Shown: in pieces, positions 52,402 to 61,716 of the stretch
Position numbering within the stretch: the first letter of the stretch is position 1
How the letters are laid out: each line of letters starts with the position of its first letter
Assembly: GCA_046582115.1 (NCBI GenBank)
Contig: JAYGFA010000064.1
Span: forward strand, 1 to 64,000
Direction: 5' to 3'
Length of the DNA: 64,000 nt
Source: UBA11889 sp046582115
GTDB taxonomy: Bacteria; Pseudomonadota; Gammaproteobacteria; Pseudomonadales; Azotimanducaceae
Position numbers and translations under genes: made by a program
Notes under the pieces: model-generated
Databases searched by the model: none
The model's input: the letters and a program-made list of their open reading frames with translations, nothing else
What the model was told of the DNA's origin: nothing

Positions 52402-53184
52402 ATGGGAGTGCAGACGGAATTATTCGATCTCACCGGGCGTGTTGCGCTTCTGACTGGAGCCTCAAAAGGCATCGGCTTTTCGATGGCGGAAGGACTTGCG
52501 CAACACGGCGCTAGGGTCATCGTGTCCAGCCGCAAGCTTGATCAGTGTGAAGCCGCCTGCGACCAGATCAATGCCAAGTGTGGCGATGGTGTTGCTACTG
52601 CTCTCGCCTGCAATATCGGATACAAAGAACAGCTTAAAGAATTGGTGAGTGAGACGCGCGAGCAACTGGGTCCAATCGATATTTTAGTATGCAACGCAGG
52701 GGTCAACCCTTTCTACGGGCCAATGTCAGAAATCCCGGACGAGGCCTACGACAAGATTATGAATTCCAACGTGCGATCCAACCATTGGTTATGCCAAATG
52801 GTCGCACCGGATATGGTTGCATCGGGTCGTGGATCCATGATGATTACGTCGAGCACGGGGGCCTTTTCTGGCTCGGAGGTCTTGGGCACGTACAATATTT
52901 CTAAACTTGCGGATATCGCATTGGTCCGGAATTTAGCATTGGAATACGGTCCGAAAGGCGTTCGGGTAAACGCGATCTGCCCTGGCCTGATCCGGACGGA
53001 TTTTGCCAAGGCTCTATGGGACAACCCGGAAGCAAAACGTAATGCAGAAACGACGACGCCCATGCGCCGACTGGGGGAGTCAGGCGACTTCAAAGGGGTC
53101 GCGGTTTTTCTTGCCTCGGACGCAAGCGAGTTCATGACCGGACAAGCAGTGGCGGTTTGTGGCGGTACGAATATGTGGCGATAA
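52402..53184 (+). CDS. SDR-family oxidoreductase
   Basis: This 260-residue short-chain dehydrogenase has TGASKGIGFSMAEGLAQHGA, NAGVNPFYGPM, SSSTG and the catalytic YNISK, plus GTNMWR at the C-terminus. The overall pattern is like bacterial DHRS4-type enzymes acting on carbonyl compounds. Start ATG 52402 was chosen over a GTG 9 bases upstream because of ribosome-binding site GGAGTGGAAG. It faces away from the yej remnants. Substrate unknown. Confidence 0.8.
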   Translation: MGVQTELFDLTGRVALLTGASKGIGFSMAEGLAQHGARVIVSSRKLDQCEAACDQINAKCGDGVATALACNIGYKEQLKELVSETREQLGPIDILVCNAGVNPFYGPMSEIPDEAYDKIMNSNVRSNHWLCQMVAPDMVASGRGSMMITSSTGAFSGSEVLGTYNISKLADIALVRNLALEYGPKGVRVNAICPGLIRTDFAKALWDNPEAKRNAETTTPMRRLGESGDFKGVAVFLASDASEFMTGQAVAVCGGTNMWR

Positions 53185-53255
53185 CGTTGACGCACGTTGT
53201 CGTAAGATGATTGTTCCGCGACCGGTCGGCAGGATCGTTCGAACACGGTGGTATC

Positions 53256-55583
53256 GTGCGTGCTGAAGGATTTATTCTTCAAGCAAGCTACCGGGTGGAA
53301 AATCGGGAACCCGTTGTTCACCTATACGGCAAACTGGTGAACAATGAGTCATTCCTTATCCGCGATCGGCGGCAGAAACCGTATTTTTACGTAGGTCAGA
53401 AAGACAAAAAAAAGACACGGTCCGCGGGTGCGCCTGTTTTACGCCAATCCAGATCGCTAACGTTTAACGGCGAACCGCTAGTGCGCGTTGAGGTGGCGCT
53501 ACCAACGGATGTACCGGTACTTCGGGATCGACTGCATGAGCTTGGCGTTGCGACGTACGAATCCGACGTGCGGTTTGCGGCTCGGTATTTAATCGACCGA
53601 AACGTAAGGGGCGGTTGCGTGATCGAGGGCGAGGCGCAGCGTTCTCCGGAGGTAGGAATCGACTGGGTGTTTACCGACCCCGTGGTCGGGACGGCCGACG
53701 TCGATTTCTCGCCCAAACTCCTATCATTTGACATTGAAACAGATCCCGAGGCATCGCGGCTTTTGGCGATATCTCTGTTCGGAGAATCCCTTGACGAGGT
53801 TTATATCGTTGCCCGCAACGGCGTCGCGAGCATGCCGGAGAACGCCATCGGCCTAGCGTCCGAAGAAGCTGTCCTCGACGCTTTTATCGAGCGGGTTCGA
53901 GGCTTTGATCCCGACGTCTTGACTGGGTGGAATGTGATTGGTTTTGACTTGAAAGTCCTAGATCGGGTCGCACGACGGTATGGCCGTTCTTTCCAGATGG
54001 GTCGAGGCAGCGGAGCGCTCCGATTGCGGCTCGCTGAAGGACGCTTTGGTAACGACCAGGCAACAATACCGGGACGCGTGGTGCTTGACGGGATAGACCT
54101 ATTACGTGGCGCGTACGTTCGGATGGATGATTATTCCCTAGATGCCGTTGCGCGTTCCGTACTTGGGGAAGGAAAGCTGCTCGAAGGCGAGCTCGGTAAT
54201 CGAGCCGCGGAGATTCTCGAGCGCTATCACCACGATCTGGCTGGCTTTGCGGCGTACGCGAGGGCTGATGCGCGGTTGGTGTATCAGGTTCTTGAAAAGC
54301 TTGATCTTATTAATCTCAGCGTGGCACGTAGCAAGCTGACTGGAATGTCGTTAGACCGAGTGGCGGCGAGCATCGCCTCATTTGACTTTGTGTATCTCGC
54401 CGCGTTGTCCGAAAAGCATATACGCGCACCCTCGGTTCGTTCGCAAAACCCACGGATTTCGTCGGCGCAAGCGGGAGGCCATGTCTTGGAGCCTGTCACC
54501 GGCATGCATGAAAACGTCTGGGTATTTGATTACAAGAGTTTGTATCCCAGTCTCATGCGAACGTTCAATATTGATCCGCTGGCCTACATCGCCCCGGGAG
54601 CTGAGAGCAACGACGCCATCTGCACACCGAGCGGTGCCCGTTTTCATCGGGACGATGCCATCCTTCCAAACATCCTTGATGGACTCTTCCGGGCGCGTGA
54701 ACAAGCCAAACGAGATGGAGACGAGGTTGCGTCGCAAGCCATCAAGATCCTTATGAACTCGTTTTATGGGGTTCTTGGTACGCCTGGGTGCCGCTTTCAC
54801 AATCCCGATATCGCTAACAGCATCACCGGTCTTGGCCGGCACTTCCTTCTCTGGTCGAAGGCGTGGTTCGAGAAGGCGGGTTTCGACGTGGTGTACGGAG
54901 ATACGGATAGTGTGTTCGTCCGCTCTGGCATTGACGATACGCGCGCGGCGACAGTGCAAGGCGACAGCCTGACGGTCTCGTTCAATGCGGACGTAGCGCG
55001 GTATGTTATGGATACCTGGCACGTTGAAAGTCGGCTCGAGCTGGAGTTCGAGAAACAGTACCGGCGTCTGTTTTTACCTTCCATTCGCCATGGGTCGGCG
55101 GGAGCACGCAAACGCTATGCCGGGGTCGTAGAGGGGGAACGGGATGTGGAGTTTGTGGGTATGGAGGTTGTGCGTCGGGATTGGACTGAGTTAGCCAAGA
55201 ACGTACAGCGTGAACTGTATCTGCGATTATTTGATGGTGGCCCCGTTCTCAGTTTCTTGCGTAGTTATGTGAGAGATCTTCGGTCGGGGGAGCTAGACGA
55301 CGATTTGATATACCGCAAGGGCGTGCGGAAAGCGCTGCACGAATACACCTCGATTACGCCGCCCCACGTTGTTGCCGCCCGTAAAGCAAAAAGCCCAGGG
55401 CGTGTCATTTCCTACGTCATCACCACGGCGGGTCCTGAACCGCTGGACAACGTTCAACACGAGCTGGACCGAGAGCATTACGTCCAGCGCCAAATCCGAC
55501 CCGTAGCAGAACCAGTCCTGGACGTCATGGGTCTGGACTTCGACCGTGCGATCGGCGATGACCGACAACTGGGCTTGTTCTGA
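53256..55583 (+). CDS. polB: DNA polymerase II (family B)
   Basis: This 775-residue polymerase carries the 3'-5' exonuclease motif FDIETDP, the ExoII-like GWNVIGFDL, the polymerase motifs VFDYKSLYPSLMRTF and YGDTDSVF, and KKRYAG-type residues (RKRYAGVVEGE). It ends in QLGLF, the sliding-clamp-binding motif at the E. coli Pol II terminus. Start was put at GTG 53256 (IVRAEGFILQASYR, matching Pol II); a TTG at 53211 would add 15 residues. No SOS box was seen. The exonuclease residues are present, unlike in PolA. Confidence 0.93.
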   Translation: MRAEGFILQASYRVENREPVVHLYGKLVNNESFLIRDRRQKPYFYVGQKDKKKTRSAGAPVLRQSRSLTFNGEPLVRVEVALPTDVPVLRDRLHELGVATYESDVRFAARYLIDRNVRGGCVIEGEAQRSPEVGIDWVFTDPVVGTADVDFSPKLLSFDIETDPEASRLLAISLFGESLDEVYIVARNGVASMPENAIGLASEEAVLDAFIERVRGFDPDVLTGWNVIGFDLKVLDRVARRYGRSFQMGRGSGALRLRLAEGRFGNDQATIPGRVVLDGIDLLRGAYVRMDDYSLDAVARSVLGEGKLLEGELGNRAAEILERYHHDLAGFAAYARADARLVYQVLEKLDLINLSVARSKLTGMSLDRVAASIASFDFVYLAALSEKHIRAPSVRSQNPRISSAQAGGHVLEPVTGMHENVWVFDYKSLYPSLMRTFNIDPLAYIAPGAESNDAICTPSGARFHRDDAILPNILDGLFRAREQAKRDGDEVASQAIKILMNSFYGVLGTPGCRFHNPDIANSITGLGRHFLLWSKAWFEKAGFDVVYGDTDSVFVRSGIDDTRAATVQGDSLTVSFNADVARYVMDTWHVESRLELEFEKQYRRLFLPSIRHGSAGARKRYAGVVEGERDVEFVGMEVVRRDWTELAKNVQRELYLRLFDGGPVLSFLRSYVRDLRSGELDDDLIYRKGVRKALHEYTSITPPHVVAARKAKSPGRVISYVITTAGPEPLDNVQHELDREHYVQRQIRPVAEPVLDVMGLDFDRAIGDDRQLGLF

Positions 55584-55599
55584 CCGTCTTGCTCATGAG

Positions 55600-55631
55600 G
55601 ACCGAGTGAAATCCACGCGGTGGTCTTTTTT
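55600..55631 (+). terminator. possible terminator after polB
   Basis: An imperfect inverted repeat (GACCG with CGGTGGTC, with an inner CCAC/GTGG) is followed by a T-run TTTTTTGG. It follows the polB stop by 17 bases. The stem is weak, so confidence is low. Confidence 0.3.
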
Positions 55632-55678
55632 GGTTTCAAAGTAAAGCCTCGAGATTAATCCTTTCCTACGCAGCGCGA

Positions 55679-57088
55679 TTATTCGACTGCGGCGGTCAGT
55701 GGCCAGGGCACTTCTGATTCGAGCTGAGTGGCTAGTTGCAATAGTGTGGCTTCGTCACCGTATCGTGCCGCAAATTGGATCCCTACAGGTAAGCCTTCGG
55801 TAGTCCTGTGAAGGGGTAACGAGATGGCGGGTTGACCGGTGGCATTGTAGAGATTCGTAAATCCCCAATAACCACCGAATCGCGAGCCGTAGACGTCGGG
55901 ATCGTCGTTCGGGTCGAGCCACCCAATCTTGACGGGCGGACAAACCAGCGTCGGACTAAGGATGACATCCCAATTTTCCATGAAAGTGGCCATCTCTCGG
56001 CTCAATTGATGCATGCGCTGAACAGCCTTTACATAATTCGTTGCCGATAACCGCTGCCCTATTTCTACACTACGCAGCGTATTGCGCTCCAGGTAGTCGA
56101 GCGTTGGTTCGACCCCTAGGGTCGTGCAGCGGGTTAGGATGGTGTGGGCGACGTTGGCGAGTACCACAGAGCCCACGGCAACCCCCCATTCCTCGTGGTC
56201 TAACGGTAACGCTTGTTCGTCGATCACGTGACCCATTAGAGCGAGCGTTGACGCGACCTTTTGAACTGCGTCAAGGCAATCTGGGTGGGTGTCATGACCA
56301 GTGAAGGCACGACAATCGATTGCGACGCGCAGCGTACCGGGATGGTCATTCACGCGGGCTAAAAAAGAACGCGAATCACTTGGACCACAGTACGGATCCC
56401 CAGGCATAGGTCCCTGGATGGCATCGAGTAACGCAGCGCTGTCTCGAACGGTTCGCGACACGACGTTTCCGCTAGACATACCGCCCCAGCCTTCGCCAAC
56501 GTCAGGACCCAGCGGCGTCCGGCCGCGACTTGGTTTTAAACCCACAAGGCCGCAACAAGAAGCCGGAATGCGGATGGATCCGCCTCCATCCGTTGCATGA
56601 GCGACCGGCACGATACCGGCAGCGACCGAGGCTGCCGCGCCTCCGCTGGAACCACCAGGCGTGTGGTCGGTACTCCAGGGATTTCGGCACGCGCCTAACG
56701 CGACGGACTCGGTGGTAGCGGCGAGGCCGACTTCGGGAGTGTTCGTTTTTCCCATGATGTTCAATCCGGCATTCTTAAAACGCATCACCACGTGGCCGTC
56801 GTGATCCGGTACGTAATCATGAAAAAGCCGACTACCCATACTGGTGGGTACCCCGGCGACGTGATTTAGGTCTTTGACCAAAAAGGGTACGCCGTGGAGG
56901 GGTCCTTGGGGGATACGTTCGGCATACTCCCTCGCCATATCATAGGTTGGGGTAACAATCGCGTTGATTTTCGGATTGATCGATTCCGCCCGCCCGATCG
57001 CCGCGTCGACGAGCTCAGCCGGAGTCGCCTCGCCGGCTCGTACGAGTTCGGCAAGCGCCACGGCATCGTATTTTTCGTAGTCGTTCAT
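55679..57088 (-). CDS. amidase signature family hydrolase
   Basis: This 469-residue enzyme has the amidase signature with Ser-cisSer-Lys triad: the Lys in PFLVKDLNHVAG, the GGSSGGAAASVAAG loop and the nucleophile Ser in DGGGSIRIPASCCGLVG. It hydrolyses amides or carbamates, of unknown substrate; GatA is unlikely because gatB and gatC are not adjacent. It is convergent with polB, and diverges from the NTF2-like gene. Confidence 0.85.
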   Translation of the reverse strand: MNDYEKYDAVALAELVRAGEATPAELVDAAIGRAESINPKINAIVTPTYDMAREYAERIPQGPLHGVPFLVKDLNHVAGVPTSMGSRLFHDYVPDHDGHVVMRFKNAGLNIMGKTNTPEVGLAATTESVALGACRNPWSTDHTPGGSSGGAAASVAAGIVPVAHATDGGGSIRIPASCCGLVGLKPSRGRTPLGPDVGEGWGGMSSGNVVSRTVRDSAALLDAIQGPMPGDPYCGPSDSRSFLARVNDHPGTLRVAIDCRAFTGHDTHPDCLDAVQKVASTLALMGHVIDEQALPLDHEEWGVAVGSVVLANVAHTILTRCTTLGVEPTLDYLERNTLRSVEIGQRLSATNYVKAVQRMHQLSREMATFMENWDVILSPTLVCPPVKIGWLDPNDDPDVYGSRFGGYWGFTNLYNATGQPAISLPLHRTTEGLPVGIQFAARYGDEATLLQLATQLESEVPWPLTAAVE

Positions 57089-57289
57089 TGACTGATGTAC
57101 TCCTGTCCCGGTGAGGACGTTATCTATTGCACCGAGCGGATGGGCGTCGCCTCGTGTGCAATCGGGTAGAGGACCATGAACGCAAGATCAATGCGATACA
57201 AGCGGGGGATGGAGAGATAGACTCGGCGCGAGGTCTGAGACTAACGAACAACCAGACGACACGGGGTTGAATACAAGAAGGGCCGACAC

Positions 57290-57985
57290 ATGGGACAGCG
57301 AACAGCGCTAAATGCGTATCATCACTTTTTTGACGCATTTAACAGTCGTGATGTTACGGTGTTCGCTGGCGCCCTTAACTACCCTCATGTTCGTGTCTCA
57401 TGGAGCCGAGACCCTGTCATTCTCTCGAACGCGAAGGAACACACGCGTAATCATTCTTGGGACCCCATCATTAGGACCGGGTGGGACCATACTGAAGCGT
57501 TGCCGCCGGAAGTTTTCTTTGATTCGAGCGAGCAAGCGCACATCTCCGGTGGATGGACGCGGTTCGACCGGGACGGTCGGGTCATCCTCGTCAATCGTGT
57601 TGTTTACATCGTCACGCGAGTCGCCGCGGGTTGGGGTATTCAATGCAGGTTTGGTATGGATGTCGGGACGGATAGAGCGCAAACACAGCAAGGCGACGAC
57701 GCGGTCGAAGTTGTACGAGAGTATGTCAATGCATTAGCTGGTGAAGACGAGCGACGCGCGTTGTTGTACTGCACGGAACCCTGTTACGTCGTCGGTGTGG
57801 GCTCAGTGAACCGCGTCGAGGCGGCAGCTCGTCCAAGTAGATTCAGCGTCGAAAATGCCGGTATCGATATCGTTCAAAACGGCGAACACGCAGTCTCTAT
57901 TGCGGTTAAAAGTGATGACCGAATGGGGCTTTTCTACGTAATCCAACAGGGTGGATGGAAAATCAGGTCAATGACATGGGCATAG
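57290..57985 (+). CDS. NTF2-like domain protein, double copy
   Basis: This 231-residue protein has two halves (about residues 5-120 and 135-231), both starting with a helix pair resembling SnoaL/NTF2-like proteins (YHHFFDAFNSRD and VVREYVNALAGED) and ending in beta strands. No signal peptide is seen. NTF2-like proteins can be ketosteroid-isomerase-type enzymes or ligand binders; the role is unknown. The stop lies 10 bases inside the aldo-keto reductase start, so they are translated together. Confidence 0.55.
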   Translation: MGQRTALNAYHHFFDAFNSRDVTVFAGALNYPHVRVSWSRDPVILSNAKEHTRNHSWDPIIRTGWDHTEALPPEVFFDSSEQAHISGGWTRFDRDGRVILVNRVVYIVTRVAAGWGIQCRFGMDVGTDRAQTQQGDDAVEVVREYVNALAGEDERRALLYCTEPCYVVGVGSVNRVEAAARPSRFSVENAGIDIVQNGEHAVSIAVKSDDRMGLFYVIQQGGWKIRSMTWA

Positions 57986-58992
57986 AAACAAGAAAGTTGG
58001 GGACATCCGAAGTCCAAGTCACGGCACTCGGTTTTGGCGGGGCAACCTTGGGAGGTGTTGGCGACCGCGTATCGGACGCTGAATCGGATGATGTACTTCG
58101 TTCAGCGCTCGCTGGCGGTATTCGGTACTTTGATACCGCGCCGTTGTATGGCCACGGTTTATCCGAAAAACGGTTGGGACGGATACTGTCTGGTTTGCCG
58201 AGAGACGATTTCGTATTGTCGAGTAAAATCGGGCGATTACTGGTTTCCAGGGATGAAGGAGAACGATACGAGGGCATGCGCGACGCGGAGCCGTTTGCCA
58301 TCCGTTACGATTATTCCTACGACGCGGTGAGGCGATCGCTGGAATCAAGCCTCGACCGACTCGGTTTAGATCGCATTGATGTTCTTCTCTGTCATGACAT
58401 TGACGCATGGACACATGGGGATACACAACCGGGCATCTTCGACGTTGCCATCAACGGTGCACTGCCGGCCCTACAAGACTTACGTGAGCAGGGATTGATC
58501 CGAGCGATTGGGCTTGGTGTGAATGAATGGCAAGTATGTGTTCGTGTGTTGGATGCGATTGACGTTGACTGCTTTTTATTAGCGGGTCGGTTTACGCTGC
58601 TTGAACAAACACCGCTCGATGAAATGCTACCGCGATGCCTTGCCGATAATGTGTCAGTGATTATTGGTGGGCCTTATAACTCGGGTTTGTTGGCGAATAG
58701 GGAGCGGCGTCGGGCGACCTATGACTACAAGCCTGCCCCTGACCATCTCTGGGACAAGGCGCAGAAGATTCGTGTGGTTTGTGAGGGTCACGGCGTTGAT
58801 ATGCGGGCCGCTGCTCTTCAGTACCCGCTACGCCATCCGGCGGTTGCTGCGGTTATTCCCGGAATGTGGTCCAAAGAGGAAGTTCAGACCAACGTGCAAT
58901 TGATGAACGTCGACATCCCATTGGCGCTCTGGAAGGAGCTTGACGATACCGGACTAGCTCGCGGCTGGAGCGATAGCTTGGAATCCATATGA
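57976..58992 (+). CDS. aldo/keto reductase
   Basis: The 338-residue product has an AKR barrel with the tetrad: Asp and Tyr in YFDTAPLYGHG, Lys in VLSSKIGR, His in LLCHDID. It resembles sugar 1-dehydrogenases such as L-fucose or D-threo-aldose dehydrogenase, which is an inference. Start at ATG 57976; an upstream start at 57955 would add seven residues without a good ribosome-binding site. It overlaps the NTF2-like gene. Confidence 0.83.
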   Translation: MGIETRKLGTSEVQVTALGFGGATLGGVGDRVSDAESDDVLRSALAGGIRYFDTAPLYGHGLSEKRLGRILSGLPRDDFVLSSKIGRLLVSRDEGERYEGMRDAEPFAIRYDYSYDAVRRSLESSLDRLGLDRIDVLLCHDIDAWTHGDTQPGIFDVAINGALPALQDLREQGLIRAIGLGVNEWQVCVRVLDAIDVDCFLLAGRFTLLEQTPLDEMLPRCLADNVSVIIGGPYNSGLLANRERRRATYDYKPAPDHLWDKAQKIRVVCEGHGVDMRAAALQYPLRHPAVAAVIPGMWSKEEVQTNVQLMNVDIPLALWKELDDTGLARGWSDSLESI

Positions 58993-59067
58993 TGTTTTTG
59001 CTTGAGGGTCGAGCGCCACGGACGACATGCGCAATCGAAATCTCGCCGAGTGCGTAGATTGAGCTCT

Positions 59068-59700
59068 ATGCACAATCGGGTCTGGGACCTTCCGTTACGA
59101 ATCTGGCATTGGTTGTTCGCACTTGGCGTTAGTACCTGTCTGGCCACTGGCTTGTCAGGTGATATCGGTTGGATGCGTTGGCACCAACGCTCCGGCCTTA
59201 TGGTTATCGGGCTGGTGGTATTTCGCATCGGTTGGGGTATTTGGGGAGGTCGTTATGCGCGCTTTCGATACTATCGGGTTTCGGTTGCCGCAATGCGAGA
59301 CCACTTCCTTCGACGGCTCGATCCACAGGTCCATACGCCACCCGGGATCGCGTTGGCTGTGGTGTTGTTTTTCCTGGTGATTTTGCAAGCAAGCGCTGGT
59401 TTGTTTGCAACAGACGATATATTTACCGAGGGCCCGCTGAGGCGTTACGTTACCGACGCATTCTCAGGAACTGCCACCTGGGTACATCACCGGGTCCACT
59501 GGTTTGTCTCTGGGGTTATCGCTATCCACCTAAGCGCCCAGTTGGTCTACGGCGTGTGGTTCAGGGATTCGCTATGGTTATCCATGGTCACGGGGCGTAA
59601 ATCAGTCCACGCCGCAGATACCCACGACGACTTTCCTCGGGCTATCATGACGGCGGTTGTGTCGATTCTAATTGTTTCGCTACTGGTGGCCGCGGGTTAG
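59068..59700 (+). CDS. cytochrome b561-family membrane protein
   Basis: This 210-residue, four- to five-helix membrane protein has haem-ligand His in RIWHW, WHQRSG, WVHHRVHW and AIHLSAQ, as in bacterial di-haem cytochromes b561. It starts at ATG 59068 (MHNRVWDLPLRIWHWLF); longer upstream reading is not family-like. It converges tail to tail with the cytochrome c' gene, which ends at the next base. Confidence 0.87.
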   Translation: MHNRVWDLPLRIWHWLFALGVSTCLATGLSGDIGWMRWHQRSGLMVIGLVVFRIGWGIWGGRYARFRYYRVSVAAMRDHFLRRLDPQVHTPPGIALAVVLFFLVILQASAGLFATDDIFTEGPLRRYVTDAFSGTATWVHHRVHWFVSGVIAIHLSAQLVYGVWFRDSLWLSMVTGRKSVHAADTHDDFPRAIMTAVVSILIVSLLVAAG

Positions 59701-60138
59701 CTACTCTTCGCGGTAGTTGTCGTGACATCCCTTGCACGCTTGCCCCAACCCGCCGATCGCATCGCCGATCGATGCGGGATCGCCGCTTTCGGCTGCGTCT
59801 TTGAAGGTCTCGGCGGCGGAATGAAAAGTGTCCAGTCGTTTAGCGAAATCTTCGGGTTGTTCCCAGATAACCGGCAATGCCTCTCCGCCCTCTGAACCTT
59901 CGGGGAAGAGATCGGGTGCGACACGGGCCATGTCGGCAATGGCGTTTGCATGCAAAGAAAGGTGTCCACTGTGCGGTACTTCTTGGCGCAGGATCTTGAC
60001 GATGGCTTGCATGTGTCCGCCAATTGCTTCCATCGAGTGGTGCCGATAGTCGACGTCGCCCTCCGATCCTAACGCGCTTGTACACGTCAGTATGGCCAAC
60101 CCCAGCAACATTTTTCCGTCTGAACTGAGTCGACTCAT
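59701..60138 (-). CDS. cytochrome c'/c556 family protein
   Basis: This 145-residue protein has a signal peptide (about residues 9-26) and a four-helix-bundle sequence ending with the haem-binding CKGCHDNYREE. Start at ATG 60138. Cytochrome c' binds haem near its C-terminus and takes part in electron transfer or nitric-oxide handling. It lies tail to tail with cytochrome b561, suggesting a shared electron-transfer pathway. Confidence 0.88.
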   Translation of the reverse strand: MSRLSSDGKMLLGLAILTCTSALGSEGDVDYRHHSMEAIGGHMQAIVKILRQEVPHSGHLSLHANAIADMARVAPDLFPEGSEGGEALPVIWEQPEDFAKRLDTFHSAAETFKDAAESGDPASIGDAIGGLGQACKGCHDNYREE

Positions 60139-60296
60139 GCTTGCTTTACCCCGTACTTCACGAGGTGTGATTGTATAGCGTAGATCGGGCATCTGGTAAC
60201 CCGCTTTGACCTTGCATGGTGCGTTACGTGGTTTTGCGGATGACCTATGTGGCGCGTATCCAGAGCTTAATTCACACGTCGTGGTACCGTGGATAG

Positions 60297-61676
60297 ATGA
60301 CGGAGGTGCCTGTATCTATTCCCTCGACGGGGTCATCGAGCGGCGCTCGATTTACTGAAGGGCCTCTTTCGGGTCATCTCCTGCGGCTATCCGGCTTCAT
60401 GACGATGGGTTTCCTTGCGATGACCCTGACCATGCTTGTTGAGGCCGTGCTCTTAGGACTGGTTAGCAAAGAGGCGCTTGCCGCCATTACGTTTGTTTTC
60501 CCGGTCATGCTTGGGCTGTCTGCCCTTACTCGGGGCATTGGAACGGGAGCGAGCGCGGTCCTTGCCCGAGCAATGGGAAGTGGTGAGCGCGCTCGGGCGA
60601 TGCAATTTGCGACCCACGGTCTCTTGCTCGTCCTCGTATTTACCGTGGTGGCGTCAGTCTTGCTCTATCGAAATACGGCCACTCTCTTTGGCCTCATTGG
60701 TGCCGAGGGCGACGTTCTCGATGAAGTGGTTTCGTACGTAGCGATTTGGTGCATCGGCTTCCCAGCATTTGGTCTTGCGACAAGTGGGATGTTGATCATG
60801 CGGGCATTCGGCGATGCTTCGTTCCCTGGCTGGGTGATGACACTTGGCGCGCTGTTGCAGATGGCGATAGGGCCATTTCTGATATTCGGTTGGTTCGGCC
60901 TGCCAGTAATGGGTATTGCAGGTGCGGCATGGGCCTTTGTTATAGCTAGGATATTTTCTTTTGTTCTGAGTGCGTATTGGTTTTTTGTCCGCGAACGGGT
61001 CATACGCTTCGATCGTTCGACGTGGGTTGCATCTAGTCGCGAAATTTTACATGTGGGTATCCCAGCAAGTTTGGCTAACCTTGTTCAACCGGTATCAACC
61101 GCTGTGACAACCTACCTGCTCGCGGCCTTTGGGGTCGGGATTGTCGCGGGTTTTGGCGTTGCTTCCCGTATCGAATCGGTGATTTTTATGACGATTATTG
61201 GGGTGACTTCGAGCGCGGCGCCACTCGTGGGACAGAACTGGGGTGCGAAACGCTATCAACGTGTGGTTGACACGCTACGGCTCTGTGTTCGGTTCAGCTT
61301 CGCCATAAGTTGCAGCGCCGCCGTGACGATGTGGGTCGCCGCAGAATATTTTGTTGCGCTGGTCAATGAAGATCCGACGCTCAGAGAGACGGCGACGATG
61401 TACCTATACATTGTTCCATTCGCGCTTGGATTCATGGGGATGGTCAATCTCGCGATATCGACCTTCAACGCATTGTCAAAGCCCATACCGGCGTTGGTTT
61501 TGTCTATCGGGCAGACGCTGTTGTATCTGGCGATCGCCTTGATTGCGCGCGAGTTATTTGGTTACGTTGGGATATTCTTTGCCATTGGCTTGGCCAGCGT
61601 TACGGCGGGCCCGATCGGTTGGTTCTGGATTCATGCAGTGCTGCGCAAATCGCGCGCAGCCCTCGATGCTTTGTAA
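60297..61676 (+). CDS. MATE-family efflux transporter
   Basis: This 459-residue protein has twelve predicted membrane segments and MATE-family residues (LSGFMTMGFLAMTLTMLVEAVLLG, GIGTGASAVLARAMGSGE, ASRIESVIFM, PLVGQNWGAKRY). It exports cationic drugs or metabolites using a proton or sodium gradient. Substrate is unknown. Confidence 0.87.
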   Translation: MTEVPVSIPSTGSSSGARFTEGPLSGHLLRLSGFMTMGFLAMTLTMLVEAVLLGLVSKEALAAITFVFPVMLGLSALTRGIGTGASAVLARAMGSGERARAMQFATHGLLLVLVFTVVASVLLYRNTATLFGLIGAEGDVLDEVVSYVAIWCIGFPAFGLATSGMLIMRAFGDASFPGWVMTLGALLQMAIGPFLIFGWFGLPVMGIAGAAWAFVIARIFSFVLSAYWFFVRERVIRFDRSTWVASSREILHVGIPASLANLVQPVSTAVTTYLLAAFGVGIVAGFGVASRIESVIFMTIIGVTSSAAPLVGQNWGAKRYQRVVDTLRLCVRFSFAISCSAAVTMWVAAEYFVALVNEDPTLRETATMYLYIVPFALGFMGMVNLAISTFNALSKPIPALVLSIGQTLLYLAIALIARELFGYVGIFFAIGLASVTAGPIGWFWIHAVLRKSRAALDAL

Positions 61677-61716
61677 CCCTTGAGGGATTGTTGTTTCTAT
61701 CGCTAATGCGCGATCG

